Positions 32,522-42,090 are shown, counted from the first letter of the stretch. The stretch is 51,638 nt of DNA from SURF-32 sp964648365 (GCA_964648365.1 CAZYLK010000022.1:1-51638), one strand, 5' to 3'. Notes: generated from the letters alone by a model not told the origin. Translations and numbers: made by a program.

Positions 32522-33823
32522 ATGACCCCTGCTTCCCCCGGGCGTGCGATCGGCCTCTTTGTGGCGGCGGCGGGGCTCTATCTGGGCGCGGCGGCGCTGG
32601 ACTCAAAGGAGAGCCGGCGAGATTCGCACTTCGAACGGCTCGCGGCCGCGTTCATGCAGGGGTCGCTGAGTTTCGGGCTGCGACCGGAAGACCTCGGACA
32701 GCTTCGCGTCAGCGAGCTGATCCCCATCGCGCCGCCGATCGGCGGAGCGGATGCGGCTTCGGGCGACGGCGAATCCCCCGGTGCGCAGGACGCTCGGCCA
32801 CGGGCCTACTGCGGCTACCCGCCGCTGCCGGCCCTGGTCATGATTCCATTCATGCTCCTGCTTGGAGAAGTCGCGCGCGTCGCGACGGTCACGCGCCTGA
32901 TCAGCGCCATGAACGCCGTGTTGCTCGATTCCTGCCTGCGCGGGCTGCACCAGCGGTTCGGGCTGGGTCCGGCGACGTCGGGAGCGCGGCTGGCCCTGGT
33001 CGCTGCGTTCGCCGCGGGCACGGCCATGTGGCACAACGCCGACGTTGGCGGCGACTGGCATCTGGCACACGCCGTGGCGCTGACGGCGATGCTGGCGGCG
33101 CTGCGGGAGTTCACGCGCTGCGGCCGGGCCGGCGTCATCGGCGTGTTCATCGCGGCCGCGCTTCTGACGCGGCCGACGGCCGCGCTCACGGGCGCCATGT
33201 TCGTGTGGCCCATGCTGCGGGAACGGCAATGGCGACGGCTGCTGATGCTCGTGGTCGCGCCAGGCGGCGCGGTTGCCCTGCTCGGGGCGTACAACGCCGC
33301 CCGGTTCGGCAACCCGTTCGATTTCGGCTACGACCGCATGTTCCTGGCGGGGCTGGGGCGGGCGCTCATCGACCGGTTCGGCCAGTTTCATCCCGTCTTC
33401 CTGCGCCGCAACTTCTTCTGGTTCTTTCTGGCCCCGCCGTTTCCGGCCGAGCCGTGGCAGGCGCCCTACATCGGATTCAGCCCATTCGGGATGAGCCTGT
33501 TCGTCGCGTCACCCATGCTGTTGTACGCCTTGCATTCGCTGCGCCGCCATCGTTCCAACCCGGTCGTCGCGTCGGCCGTGATCGGGGCGGCGCTGTGCCT
33601 GGCGCCGCTGCTGCTCTACTACAACACGGGCTACTGGCAGTTCGGCCACCGTTTCTCGATGGACTACATGATGCCGCTGCTGGTTCTGGCGGCCGCCGGG
33701 GTGGGGCTGCGACCGGCGCGCGCCGCGTACGCGCTGATGGCGGTTTCCGTCGCGATACACGCCTGGGGCATCCTGCTGGAGCGGGTCGTTCACGTGCGGG
33801 ACTTCCTGCTGCCCGCCGTGTGA
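32522..33823 (+). CDS. Polytopic membrane protein, GT-C glycosyltransferase-like
   Basis: About 433 residues with roughly ten membrane segments. After the first segment comes a periplasmic loop with DSHFERLAAAFMQGSLS and YCGYPPLPALVM; its acidic and aromatic residues resemble the first loop of GT-C lipid-linked sugar transferases. Later features are ALLTRPTAAL, YNAARFGNPFDFGY and FGHRFSMDYMMPLL, which are common in uncharacterised planctomycete GT-C-like proteins. The start is uncertain; the ATG at 32522 best fits the first membrane segment, though the frame is open to 32312. Substrate unknown. Confidence 0.72.
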   Translation: MTPASPGRAIGLFVAAAGLYLGAAALDSKESRRDSHFERLAAAFMQGSLSFGLRPEDLGQLRVSELIPIAPPIGGADAASGDGESPGAQDARPRAYCGYPPLPALVMIPFMLLLGEVARVATVTRLISAMNAVLLDSCLRGLHQRFGLGPATSGARLALVAAFAAGTAMWHNADVGGDWHLAHAVALTAMLAALREFTRCGRAGVIGVFIAAALLTRPTAALTGAMFVWPMLRERQWRRLLMLVVAPGGAVALLGAYNAARFGNPFDFGYDRMFLAGLGRALIDRFGQFHPVFLRRNFFWFFLAPPFPAEPWQAPYIGFSPFGMSLFVASPMLLYALHSLRRHRSNPVVASAVIGAALCLAPLLLYYNTGYWQFGHRFSMDYMMPLLVLAAAGVGLRPARAAYALMAVSVAIHAWGILLERVVHVRDFLLPAV

Positions 33824-33869
33824 TCCCGTGGCGCGTCAGACCGCAGTGTCGCGTCGGTGGCGGCCGCGG

Positions 33870-34544
33870 CTACCTGTCACCGACGACTTCGCCGAACTCG
33901 TACTGCCGCTGCAGGATGACGTCGCCGGCGCGATTCCACGAAGTCATCTCCCCGTGCAGGCGGCCGTTGGCCCAGTGCGATCGCATCCGCGGCTCGCCGG
34001 TCTCGAACCACGTTTCCATCACGCCGTCCGGCAGGCCGTTGGCGAACTCGGCCCGTTCGGACAGCCCGCCGCTTCGGAACCACTTCTCGGTGCGGCCGTG
34101 CTTGACGTACCGCCCGCTGGCGGCGCGACGCACCTCCTCGCGTTCGCGCGGGGCGCCGTCGGGCCAGAAGACTTCGCGGATCTCGGTCTCGACGTTCTCG
34201 GCGTTCCACAGACTGCGGTAGTGCCACCCCATCGTGGTCGAGCCGGGATCCATGTTGTCGTTGTCGCTGCCGTTGTCGTTGCCGGGCTCGTTGTCATTGC
34301 CGGCGGCATTATCGTTCGACGATCCGTTGTCGTTGCCGCCGCCGGTGTTGTCATTGCCGTTGCCCGACGGGGCGTTGTCATTGCCGCTCGACTGATTGTC
34401 GTTTGCGCCGCCGTTCTCATTGGCGGAGCCGTTTTCGTTGAAATTGAAATTGTCCGACGGAAGCTGTCCGGTGGTGCAGTGCAGGGTCAGGATGAGCAGC
34501 GCCCCGCCGGATAGCAGCGCCACGGTTCGATGCGGGTGGGTCAT
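33870..34544 (-). CDS. Secreted MORN-like repeat protein with Asn-rich linker
   Basis: 224 residues: a signal peptide, possibly lipoprotein-type (ALLSGGALLILTLHC), an unusual linker of NDN/NEN/GN repeats (about residues 32-100), then YwqK/MORN-2-type repeats in which each unit carries a (G/R)xxxxEMTSW-type pattern: WHYRSLWNAENVETEIREVFWPDG, GRTEKWFRSGGLSERAEFANGLPDGVMETWFETGEP, WANGRLHGEMTSWNRAG. These repeats are thought to bind partners. The SD AAGGA precedes the ATG at 34544. The 330 bases upstream hold a possible -10 box (TACAAT) near 34632 and a gene remnant. Confidence 0.78.
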   Translation of the reverse strand: MTHPHRTVALLSGGALLILTLHCTTGQLPSDNFNFNENGSANENGGANDNQSSGNDNAPSGNGNDNTGGGNDNGSSNDNAAGNDNEPGNDNGSDNDNMDPGSTTMGWHYRSLWNAENVETEIREVFWPDGAPREREEVRRAASGRYVKHGRTEKWFRSGGLSERAEFANGLPDGVMETWFETGEPRMRSHWANGRLHGEMTSWNRAGDVILQRQYEFGEVVGDR

Positions 34545-34726
34545 GTCAATCCTTCCGTTCTGACGCTCCGGGCGCCCCCACGACGATCCTGCGCCGGGAG
34601 AACTTCCGTGCCGGTGTCTCCAGTCCCCTATTGTACCCCTCTGATACGGCCCGAGGCGCGATGGATCAAGCGCCTCATTTTCTGCGCCGGCCCCGGCCGC
34701 CGGTGCGGTCCGAACGATAGGAGTGA

Positions 34727-34969
34727 GGTTCGAGTGAGGTTCCTCAATCGGCCGACCCGGCCCACGGCCCGAATGCCGCCTGCGGCGAGGTCGAGCAGCA
34801 ATGCAGCGATTACCGTGAATTCGACGGTTTCCGGTATCCCGCGTCGTCGACGCTCCGCTTCAACGGCGAAGATGTTCCGGCGGACCCGGACCGGACGGTG
34901 ACGATCGAGTTCAACGTCGCCCTGCCGAACGACGCGTTCGCGGCGCCGCCATCCGCCGGCCGCAAGTAG
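34727..34969 (+). pseudogene. C-terminal remnant of an unknown gene
   Basis: An 80-codon open frame without a start codon. It reads as real protein at its end (CSDYREFDGFRYPASSTLRF, then NGEDVPADPDRTVTIEFNVALPNDAF) and stops at TAG 34967. An in-frame TGA at 34724 closes it upstream. Probably the leftover 3' end of a lost gene. The family is not recognised. Confidence 0.4.
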
Positions 34970-35157
34970 CATGCCGGACTTGCTCGGCGCGGCCCCGCCC
35001 GTACCAAACTGTCAACTTCTGTCAGCACGATCCCCCGCGCGTGGGGCCTGTCGCGGGTTTGGGCTATGATGCGGCCACAACAGTGGCTTCGCTGCGAGGG
35101 CCGGCCCGATCCGCCGGAACGCGACGCAGCGCGGTGCCACTGACGGAGGCCGACAGC

Positions 35158-36591
35158 GTGATCCACATCCCCATCCTCCGGCAGGGCCGCGCCTACGAGA
35201 GCGTCGACAAGACGGAACTCGTTCATCACGCCACCCGCGAGCCGATCGCCACGATGAGCCTCGCCAACAGCGGGCTGATCGGCCGCGACATCGGGCGGAT
35301 GGATGATCGGGTGCTGGAGCGGTTCAGCGTGGCTGAACTGGTCGCCTTATGCGGCGAGGCAGCGGAACTGTTCTCCACCGCCACGTTGCCGATCGGCGGG
35401 CCGGACAGCGGCGTGGCGCAGTCGTTCGACGATTACATTCAGCAGCTTTCAGCGACGACCGGCATGCCGGTGACGTATTGCCGCAACAACGCCGGCAAGA
35501 TTCGCAAAGTGATGGCGGAGATGGAGTCGGTGCTGCTGGGGCTGACCCGCGGGTTCGATTTGTCGATTCTGGACCGCGGATTCGGTGAGCATCACGGCGG
35601 GACGCTGAGCTTTTTCCGTCAGGGTCGGATCTTCGGCGCGGTGCTGCCGAGTAACTCGCCGGGTGTCCATTCGCTGTGGATTCCCGCGATTCCGCTGAAG
35701 GCGCCGATCGTGCTCAAGCCGGGACGGGAGGAGCCGTGGACGCCGCTGCGGGTCATCGAGGCGTTTGCGGCCGCGGGCGTGCCGCGCGAGGCGTTCGGCT
35801 TTTATCCCACGGATCACGGCGGGGCGAACGAGATTCTGCGCCGCGTCGATCGCTCGATGCTCTTCGGCTCCGCGGAGACGACGCGGGCGTGGGCGAACGA
35901 TCCGACCGTCGAGCTTCACGGGCCTGGGTTCAGCAAGGTGATCTTCGGCGACGACACGGCGGACGACTGGGAGCGACATCTCGACATCATCGTGTCGTCG
36001 ATCGAGGCGAACGGCGGTCGGTCGTGCATCAACGCGTCGGCCGTGTGGACGCCGCGGCATGGGCGGGAGATCGCGGATGCCGTGGCGCAGCGGCTGGCGA
36101 AGCGTCAGGCTCTGCCGGCACATGACCCGGATGCGACGCTGGCGGCGTTCGCGAACCCGGCCGTGGCGGACGGGATCAGCGCGGCGATCGATCACGGCCT
36201 GCGCGGCGAAGGCGCGACGGATCTGACGCTGAAACACCGCGGCAGTTCGCGGCTCGTCCATCTGGGCAGCGTGGCGTACCTGCTGCCGACCGTCATCCAC
36301 TGCGAGGATCGCGAGCATCCGCTGGCCAATCGCGAGTTCCTCTTCCCGTATGCGTCGGTGATCGAATGTCCGACGACCGAGATGCCGGCCGCGATGGGCT
36401 CGACGCTGATCGCCAGCGCCATCACCGGCAATGAGGCGTTCATCCAGGCCCTGATGGCCGCGCCGAACATCGACCGGCTCAACATCGGGGCGATCCCGAC
36501 GTTCCAGATCAGCTGGGATCAACCGCATGAGGGGAACCTGTTTGAGCATCTGTATCGGCAGCGGGCGTTTCAGCGCGTGGATGCAGCGTAG
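35158..36591 (+). CDS. Aldehyde dehydrogenase-family protein
   Basis: 477 residues of the ALDH superfamily, oxidising an aldehyde with NAD(P) or forming an acyl-CoA. Visible are the cofactor region FGAVLPSNSPGVHSLWIPAIPLKAPIVLKPG, then MLFGSAETT, the catalytic Cys in IEANGGRSCINASAVW, and a C-terminal FLFPYASVIECP. I start at the GTG at 35158, which has GGAGG eight bases upstream; the frame is open to 35041. An iron alcohol dehydrogenase follows on the same strand after 325 bases of repeats, so the pair resembles a split AdhE. CoA dependence is unproven. Confidence 0.87.
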   Translation: MIHIPILRQGRAYESVDKTELVHHATREPIATMSLANSGLIGRDIGRMDDRVLERFSVAELVALCGEAAELFSTATLPIGGPDSGVAQSFDDYIQQLSATTGMPVTYCRNNAGKIRKVMAEMESVLLGLTRGFDLSILDRGFGEHHGGTLSFFRQGRIFGAVLPSNSPGVHSLWIPAIPLKAPIVLKPGREEPWTPLRVIEAFAAAGVPREAFGFYPTDHGGANEILRRVDRSMLFGSAETTRAWANDPTVELHGPGFSKVIFGDDTADDWERHLDIIVSSIEANGGRSCINASAVWTPRHGREIADAVAQRLAKRQALPAHDPDATLAAFANPAVADGISAAIDHGLRGEGATDLTLKHRGSSRLVHLGSVAYLLPTVIHCEDREHPLANREFLFPYASVIECPTTEMPAAMGSTLIASAITGNEAFIQALMAAPNIDRLNIGAIPTFQISWDQPHEGNLFEHLYRQRAFQRVDAA

Positions 36592-36597
36592 GGGGAA

Positions 36598-36650
36598 ATG
36601 TCGAATGTCGAATGGCGAATGGCGAATGGCGAATGGCGAATAACGAATGA
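36598..36650. repeat. GCGAATG tandem array
   Basis: Seven imperfect copies of (G/T)CGAATGG in tandem just after the aldehyde dehydrogenase stop. Confidence 0.8.
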
Positions 36651-36694
36651 AAAGGGGCGTCGTTCCACTGCATCGGCGTGATCCGGCGCACGTG

Positions 36695-36724
36695 GCGAGC
36701 CGCGTGGCTTTAGCCCGCGCGGAC
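36695..36724. repeat. GCGGGCT-family palindrome
   Basis: GCGAGCCGCGTGGCTTTAGC followed by CCGCGCGG. It forms an inverted pair with the copy at 36848. Confidence 0.65.
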
Positions 36725-36847
36725 GTGCCTGCTTGAGAATGGCAGCGTATCGAACACCGTGATCCAGATCAGAAAACAACACCGTCGTCGCATTCGATCC
36801 CGGCTGGATCACCGCGCGCTATGGTTGAACAGGTTGAACCCGGCAAC

Positions 36848-36875
36848 TCCGCGCGGGCTGAAGCCCGCGGCTCGC
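36848..36875. repeat. GCGGGCT-family palindrome
   Basis: Perfect CGCGGGCTGAAGCCCGCG followed by GCTCGCTGG, ending about 40 bases before the alcohol dehydrogenase ATG. Confidence 0.75.
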
Positions 36876-36916
36876 TGGCGGCGCTTCATGGCGCATCTCG
36901 CCCCTGGTGTGAGCGC

Positions 36917-38083
36917 ATGAACGACCTTTACGAGAGTGTGGCGACGATTCTGGCGGCGTCGCCGGTGGAGGTTGTGTTTGGCGCGGGGTCGTTGGATCGG
37001 ATCGGGCCGCTGGCGCGGGGGTTGTCGGTCTCGCGGGCGATGATCGTCAGCGACCCGGGGATTCATCGTGCGGGCTACACGGAGCGGGTTGAGCAGGCGC
37101 TGACGGCGGCCAGACTGACGGCGACGCTTTTTACCGATGCCACGGAGAACCCCACGACCGCCGATGTCGACAAGGCGCTGGCCGTGGCTCGGCGGTGCCA
37201 GCCGGACTTGATCGTCGGCATCGGGGGGGGCAGCGCCATGGACTGCGCCAAGGGCGCCAACCTGCTCTACAGCAACGGCGGGCGGATCGCGGACTACTGG
37301 GGCGAGGGCAAGGCGACGCGGCCCCACCTGCCGATGATCCTGGTTCCGACCACGTCCGGCACCGGCAGTGAAGCGCAATCGTTCGCGCTCATTTCCGACG
37401 AGCACACGCATCAGAAGATGGCCTGCGGCGACCGCCGACTCCCGAAAGACGGCGGGCTTCGCCCTCGCTACACGATCCTCGACCCGGATCTGACACGGAC
37501 CCAGCCGCGGGGCGTCGCGCTCGCGTCCGGGATCGACGCGATCGCACACGCAGTCGAAACCGCAGGCTGCACGAAGCGCAGCGAAACGTCGATGGCCATG
37601 TCGAAGGCGGCGTGGCGGCTGCTCGATGATGCACTCGGAAAGGCATTGACCGATCCGTCCGACGACGACGCGCGCGCGGCCATGCTGCTCGGCGCCCACC
37701 TGGCGGGCGCGGCGATCGAGTTCTCCATGCTCGGCGCCGCCCACGCCTGCGCCAATCCGCTGACCGCTCGGTTCGGCATCACGCACGGCATCGCGGTCGG
37801 CACCATGCTGCCACACGTGGCACGCTACAACTCTCCCAACGGCGTGAATGCTTATGCGCCCCTCTGCGATGGTCTGACGGCACTCGTCGCCCGCCTTGAT
37901 CTCCACCTGGCCGGCACCGGTTGGCCGCGTTCACTGGCGGCCTACGGCGTAGGCGCGGCAGACGTTTTCGACCTGGCCCAGGACGCGTCGAAGCAATGGA
38001 CGGCGCAGTTCAACCCGCGCGCGATGGACGTGGAGGGCTTTCGCAAGCTCTACGGCGCAGCGCTTGCCGTCAGCGACGATTGA
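36917..38083 (+). CDS. Iron-containing alcohol dehydrogenase
   Basis: 388 residues of the group III (Fe-ADH) family. The NAD site has GIGGGSAMDCAKGANLL and ILVPTTSGTGSEAQSFAL. Metal ligands are the Asp and His of ASGIDAIAHAVE and the two His of GAAHACANPLTARFGITHGIAVGTMLPHV. It probably interconverts an aldehyde and an alcohol and works with the aldehyde dehydrogenase upstream. The start is the ATG at 36917. The 3' end overlaps the convergent SGNH gene by 34 bases (38050-38083). Confidence 0.92.
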   Translation: MNDLYESVATILAASPVEVVFGAGSLDRIGPLARGLSVSRAMIVSDPGIHRAGYTERVEQALTAARLTATLFTDATENPTTADVDKALAVARRCQPDLIVGIGGGSAMDCAKGANLLYSNGGRIADYWGEGKATRPHLPMILVPTTSGTGSEAQSFALISDEHTHQKMACGDRRLPKDGGLRPRYTILDPDLTRTQPRGVALASGIDAIAHAVETAGCTKRSETSMAMSKAAWRLLDDALGKALTDPSDDDARAAMLLGAHLAGAAIEFSMLGAAHACANPLTARFGITHGIAVGTMLPHVARYNSPNGVNAYAPLCDGLTALVARLDLHLAGTGWPRSLAAYGVGAADVFDLAQDASKQWTAQFNPRAMDVEGFRKLYGAALAVSDD

Positions 38084-39471
38084 TTTTCGCAGACCGCAAA
38101 CGGCGCCAGTTGCTCAAAAATCCGATCCGCGACCGCGGCGTTTCCCGCATTGGTGACGTGAACCTGGTCCCAGAACTCGGACTCGTCGAACGCAGCGAGC
38201 GCATCGCGGGCATCGACAAACTGAAACGAATCGGACGACTCTGGAATGCGCGCGTAAACGGCCGTGACCATGGCGTCAAGGATCTGCAGGGCCATCCGGT
38301 CTTCGTCGCTCGGGTTGTCGCGGAGCAGCGCCCGGACTGGTTGAACGTACACCGCCACCTTGAACCCCAGTGCGGGACCGATCGCAGCCATCCGCCGCAC
38401 GCGTTCCCCATACAGATCCGCGATCTGACGCTGCCAGCCAAGAGATCCGTGTCCGACGGCGCGCCTCAGGGCGTCCCGGTCCAGCAGTCGCCCGTCGAGT
38501 GTGCTGGAGAAGAACGTGCGAAACAGCGCGCTGCGCTGTGCAAACAGCAGCGCCGCGTCGCGGAGATCCCCGCGTCCGCGGAGCAACTCATGGCCGAACT
38601 CGATGGAGCAGAAGTTGTACGGGTATCCCGGCCGTGGATCAGCCAGCATCGGACCATACGCGTCATTGGCCCCGTCGTAGACGAGGACGAGGTCCGGCGC
38701 GAAATCCGGCGCGCGATGCACCATCGCGGCGAGTTCCTCGCCGGCAGCCGCGGACGGAACGCCCCAGTTGTAGACGCAGACGTCCGATCGGCCCGAGTCG
38801 TGGAATCGGCGCTCAAGCTGCCCGCCGATCGTGTTCTCGATAGGCGCGCCCAGCATCGTCGTGGATCCGCCGATCATGAGGATCCGGTATTCGCCGGCCG
38901 GTTTGGGCATGACGGGTCGCGGGCCGCGATAGCCAAGATCGTTGGTCTCGAACGGCGGTTTTCCAAGCGCGCCGCCGCTGAGCAATGGGGCCGCGCCGTC
39001 AAGCCATTGGGCACTCGGCGCCAGGGTGAACATCACGTAGGGCGCGGGCGTGCGATCCACCGTCTGGGTCAGGGGGGCCAACATGCCCTGTCGGCTCGCG
39101 AGCAGTTCGGCGACCAGGACGGTGACCAGCATCGCGCCGGCGACCGCCCGGTTCATCCGGCGGCTGGCTCGCAGTGCAAGTACGGCCAGGAACGGAGCGG
39201 CGCCCGCCAGAACGGCCACGACGGCAACGTACTGTCGTGGCGAGGCATACAGCGTCTGACTGAACGGCAATTGTCGATTGAGCAGCGCGTGCAGGATGGC
39301 CCCGACCGCACCGGCGCCGAGGAGATTGAAGACGGAGTATGCGCTGAAGCGCACGCGTGTCCGCGCCGGGACGCGACCGGGCGGCGGGACCGTCGCCCGG
39401 GCCGGCAGCGCCGGCGTACACGGAGTACTCGTCATAGTCGATTTATCGGATCGTCCACCGGCAACCTTCAT
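38050..39471 (-). CDS. Membrane-anchored SGNH/GDSL hydrolase
   Basis: About 473 residues. Three membrane segments lie in the first 125 residues (VFNLLGAGAVGAILHALL; YVAVVAVLAGAAPFLAVLAL; AVAGAMLVTVLVAELLA). A hydrolase domain follows, with the block I nucleophile in ILMIGGSTTMLG, VYDGANDAYG for the Asn-Asp block, and EFWDQVHVTNAGN with the catalytic Asp and His. Such enzymes often remove or add acyl or acetyl groups on envelope glycans. I start at the ATG at 39471 (AGGA upstream); the ATG at 39435 is an alternative. Confidence 0.82.
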   Translation of the reverse strand: MKVAGGRSDKSTMTSTPCTPALPARATVPPPGRVPARTRVRFSAYSVFNLLGAGAVGAILHALLNRQLPFSQTLYASPRQYVAVVAVLAGAAPFLAVLALRASRRMNRAVAGAMLVTVLVAELLASRQGMLAPLTQTVDRTPAPYVMFTLAPSAQWLDGAAPLLSGGALGKPPFETNDLGYRGPRPVMPKPAGEYRILMIGGSTTMLGAPIENTIGGQLERRFHDSGRSDVCVYNWGVPSAAAGEELAAMVHRAPDFAPDLVLVYDGANDAYGPMLADPRPGYPYNFCSIEFGHELLRGRGDLRDAALLFAQRSALFRTFFSSTLDGRLLDRDALRRAVGHGSLGWQRQIADLYGERVRRMAAIGPALGFKVAVYVQPVRALLRDNPSDEDRMALQILDAMVTAVYARIPESSDSFQFVDARDALAAFDESEFWDQVHVTNAGNAAVADRIFEQLAPFAVCENQSSLTASAAP

Positions 39472-39744
39472 GTCGCCACGTCCTGACACGCCGGCCCACC
39501 GGCCGCCCCGGAAGGCGGGACTCCGGCGCCAGGCCGCCTGCCAGGGCGAGGCACCGCTGACCCTCCTGGCCACCGGACCACGAACTGGCGGGAGTGGCCC
39601 GAGCCGTACCGCGCCCGTGCCGGTTGCGGACCGACACAACAAATTACCGTGTCGTTACGCGGCCGCCGTGTTACACTATCCTGCGAGTCCCCGCCGCGGA
39701 TGCCGCGCCGCGGGCGGGGCGTCGGCCGGAAACACCTGCTGAGC

Positions 39745-41067
39745 ATGGAACTCGACGTCGTCAGCAACGAGTCCTCGACCGAGATCGGGAGTCGGTTCAT
39801 CTCGAACTACCCGCCGTTTTCGGTGTGGTCGCCCGAGCACGTGCCGGCGGCGGAGGCGGCGCTGAACTCGCCGCCGCCCGATCCGACCACGCCCGTCGGG
39901 CTGTATCTGCACATTCCTTTTTGCCGTAAGCGGTGCCACTTCTGCTACTTCCGCGTCTACACGGGGAAAAACTCCAGCGACGTGGACGAGTACATGCAGG
40001 CCCTCAGCCGCGAGGTGGCGCTTTACGCCGACCGACAGTGTCTGGGCGACCGGCAGTTCGATTTCGTCTATTTCGGCGGCGGCACACCGTCGTTTTTGAG
40101 CAGCGAGCAGCTTGAGCGGCTCATCGCCCGCATCCGCGAGCACTGGACGTGGGAACACGCCCGCGAGGTCACATTCGAGTGCGAGCCGGGCACGCTCAAG
40201 AAGAGCAAACTCGAGACGATTCGCGGCATCGGCGTCACGCGGCTGAGTCTGGGCATCGAGCATTTCGACGACGAAGTGCTCGAACTCAACGGCCGGGCAC
40301 ACAAGTCGCCGGAGGTTCTGCGCGCGTATGAATGGGCTCGCGAGGTCGGCTTTCCGCAGATCAACGTGGACCTGATCGCCGGCATGGTGGGCGAGACGGA
40401 AGAAAAGTGGGTCGATACGGTTGAGAAGACGCGCGCGCTCAAGCCCGACAGCCTGACCATTTACCAGATGGAGGTTCCGCACAACACCGACATCGCCCGC
40501 GACTCGCGCGAATCGGGCCAAGCGACGCCGGTGGCGGGGTGGGGCACGAAGCGGCGCTGGGTCGATTACGCCTTCAACGTCTTCAAGCAGGCCGGCTACG
40601 TCGTTTCAAGCGCCTATACGGTGGTCAAGCCGTCAGAGCATCAGGGATTCGTCTATCGCGACGCGATCTGGCACGGGGCGCACATGATCGGCACGGGGGT
40701 CGCGTCGTTCGGCCACGTGTCCGGCGTGCATTACCAGAATGAAGATCAATGGGGCCCCTACATGGAGCGGCTCGCCCGCGGGGAACTGCCGATCGCCAGG
40801 GCGCTGCCGATCACGAAGCACCAGCGGCTGATCCGCGAGATGATCCTGCAACTGAAGCTGGGGCGGCTCGACGTGGACTACTTCCAGAACAAATTCGACG
40901 CCGACATCCGCAAGACGTTCGCCGATCACTTCGCTGCTCTGGTGAAAGAGAATTACGCCGCCATCGACAACGGCACGATCACGCTCACCCGCGAGGGCCT
41001 GATGCGCGTCGACGGCCTGCTGCCCGGCTTTTTCGAGCCGCAGTTCCGCAACGTCCGGTATACGTAG
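39745..41067 (+). CDS. Radical SAM protein, HemW/coproporphyrinogen-oxidase-like
   Basis: 440 residues. The radical SAM cluster motif is LHIPFCRKRCHFCYF (CxxxCxxC). YFGGGTPSFLSSEQLERL, FECEPGTLKKSKLETIRGIGVTRLSLGIEHFDDEVLELNGRAH and INVDLIAGMVGETEEKW are the HemN/HemW-type barrel motifs. A C-terminal HemN-like domain follows. True HemN function is not proven; relatives act as haem chaperones, methyltransferases or cyclases. The start is the ATG at 39745. The next gene downstream is chorismate-lyase-like, then an FAD oxidoreductase. Confidence 0.87.
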   Translation: MELDVVSNESSTEIGSRFISNYPPFSVWSPEHVPAAEAALNSPPPDPTTPVGLYLHIPFCRKRCHFCYFRVYTGKNSSDVDEYMQALSREVALYADRQCLGDRQFDFVYFGGGTPSFLSSEQLERLIARIREHWTWEHAREVTFECEPGTLKKSKLETIRGIGVTRLSLGIEHFDDEVLELNGRAHKSPEVLRAYEWAREVGFPQINVDLIAGMVGETEEKWVDTVEKTRALKPDSLTIYQMEVPHNTDIARDSRESGQATPVAGWGTKRRWVDYAFNVFKQAGYVVSSAYTVVKPSEHQGFVYRDAIWHGAHMIGTGVASFGHVSGVHYQNEDQWGPYMERLARGELPIARALPITKHQRLIREMILQLKLGRLDVDYFQNKFDADIRKTFADHFAALVKENYAAIDNGTITLTREGLMRVDGLLPGFFEPQFRNVRYT

Positions 41068-41073
41068 CTTGGA

Positions 41074-41418
41074 AGAGGGGAGTCAGGGAGTGAGGGAGTC
41101 AGGATGGAAGAAGGGAGTAAGGGAGTGAGGGAGTCAGGGAGTCAGGGAAGAGAAGACGGGCACGTCCTCCAAGTGCGCGCATCGATACGGTTCGCCGCGC
41201 CCATCCGAACCGCGACCGTCAGGGAGCGGCCCCGGCGCCGGGCGCTTGCGCCCGCGATTCTGATCGGCGCTGCGGCGCAGGCGACTGGGTATCACTGCAC
41301 GTTCCGGCGCGCAACCCGGCGCCGCAAAGCGGCCTACCGTCCCGTTCTTCCCTTACTCCCTTACTCCCTTACCCCCTTACTCCCTTCTTCCGTCACTCCC
41401 TTACTCCCTTCTTCCAAA
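41074..41418. repeat. Inverted GGGAGT/ACTCCC heptad arrays, pair 2
   Basis: GGGAGT(C/G)A heptads (41074-41150) begin just after the radical SAM stop. A unique core of about 190 bases contains small GC hairpins. CCCTTACT heptads (41342-41418) run up to the next ATG at 41421. The arms are complementary and could form a hairpin in the transcript. Confidence 0.88.
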
Positions 41419-41420
41419 GC

Positions 41421-42032
41421 ATGACTCCGCGCGATCCATCCGGTGCGATCGACGATCTGGCGGCCGTCTGCGACGGGCTGCTCGATGCGTGCGTCGACGA
41501 TCTGCGCTGCGCGGCGGTCGCGCCAGAGGCGTTGCCGCAGCCAGCGCGATCGCTGCTGGCGCACGAAGAGCACATGACGGCCACGCTCAACGACTATTAC
41601 GGCACCAGTGTCGGGCTGCACGTGCTGCGGGCGGAAGTTCACGGCGACGACTATTCGCGCGTGATCCTGCTGGTCGACCCGGCCACGCGGCGCGTGGTTG
41701 AGTTCGGCATCGCCCGGTTGGACCTTTCCGCCGTTCGGCAGGAAGTTCGAAGCGAGATTCTCGCCCGGCGGATGCCGCTGGGCGACATCCTGACGCAGCA
41801 CGACGTGCATCGCCGCGTCGAGCCGCGCTGGTTTTACCGTTTCGACGCCGGCTCACTTGTGCTTCCCTATTTCGAGTATAATGGCAGTTGTTCGGCCGAT
41901 CCGACGTCGCCGGCAGCCCGGCGGGCGGCAAAACCGCCGCACGCGAACGAAGCCTGGGGGCGGGTAGGGATGATCCACGTGAATCATCAACCGGCGATCC
42001 GGCTGCTGGAGGTGGTGACAGGGTTGAAGTGA
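41421..42032 (+). CDS. Chorismate-lyase-like protein
   Basis: 203 residues resembling the UbiC/chorismate pyruvate-lyase fold: LLAHEEHMTATLNDYYGTSVGLHVL, YSRVILLVDPATRRVVEFGIARLDLSAV, LARRMPLGDILTQHDVHRRVEPRWFY, and a final AIRLLEVVTG. It may release a hydroxybenzoate from chorismate or bind a similar ligand; the assignment is by motif resemblance only. The loop at 150-180 is Ala/Pro-rich and irregular. There is no Shine-Dalgarno: a pyrimidine-rich heptad array runs up to the ATG. Confidence 0.6.
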   Translation: MTPRDPSGAIDDLAAVCDGLLDACVDDLRCAAVAPEALPQPARSLLAHEEHMTATLNDYYGTSVGLHVLRAEVHGDDYSRVILLVDPATRRVVEFGIARLDLSAVRQEVRSEILARRMPLGDILTQHDVHRRVEPRWFYRFDAGSLVLPYFEYNGSCSADPTSPAARRAAKPPHANEAWGRVGMIHVNHQPAIRLLEVVTGLK

Positions 42033-42038
42033 GTGTGG

Positions 42039-42090
42039 CACCGGTTTTCAACCGGTGAACTCTGATGTGGCGCCGGTTTGTAACCGGTGA
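42039..42090. repeat. CACCGGTT palindromes, two units
   Basis: Units at 42039-42057 and about 42072-42089, in inverted orientation to the arrays at 4344 and 18166 (GTGGCACCGGTTTTCAACC form). They fill the gap before the FAD oxidoreductase gene. Confidence 0.85.

Noticed and set aside
41876..41881. TATAAT promoter inside the chorismate-lyase-like gene
   Set aside because: A perfect box, but it lies within a gene with no -35 and the downstream gene is over 240 bases away; kept only as a note.
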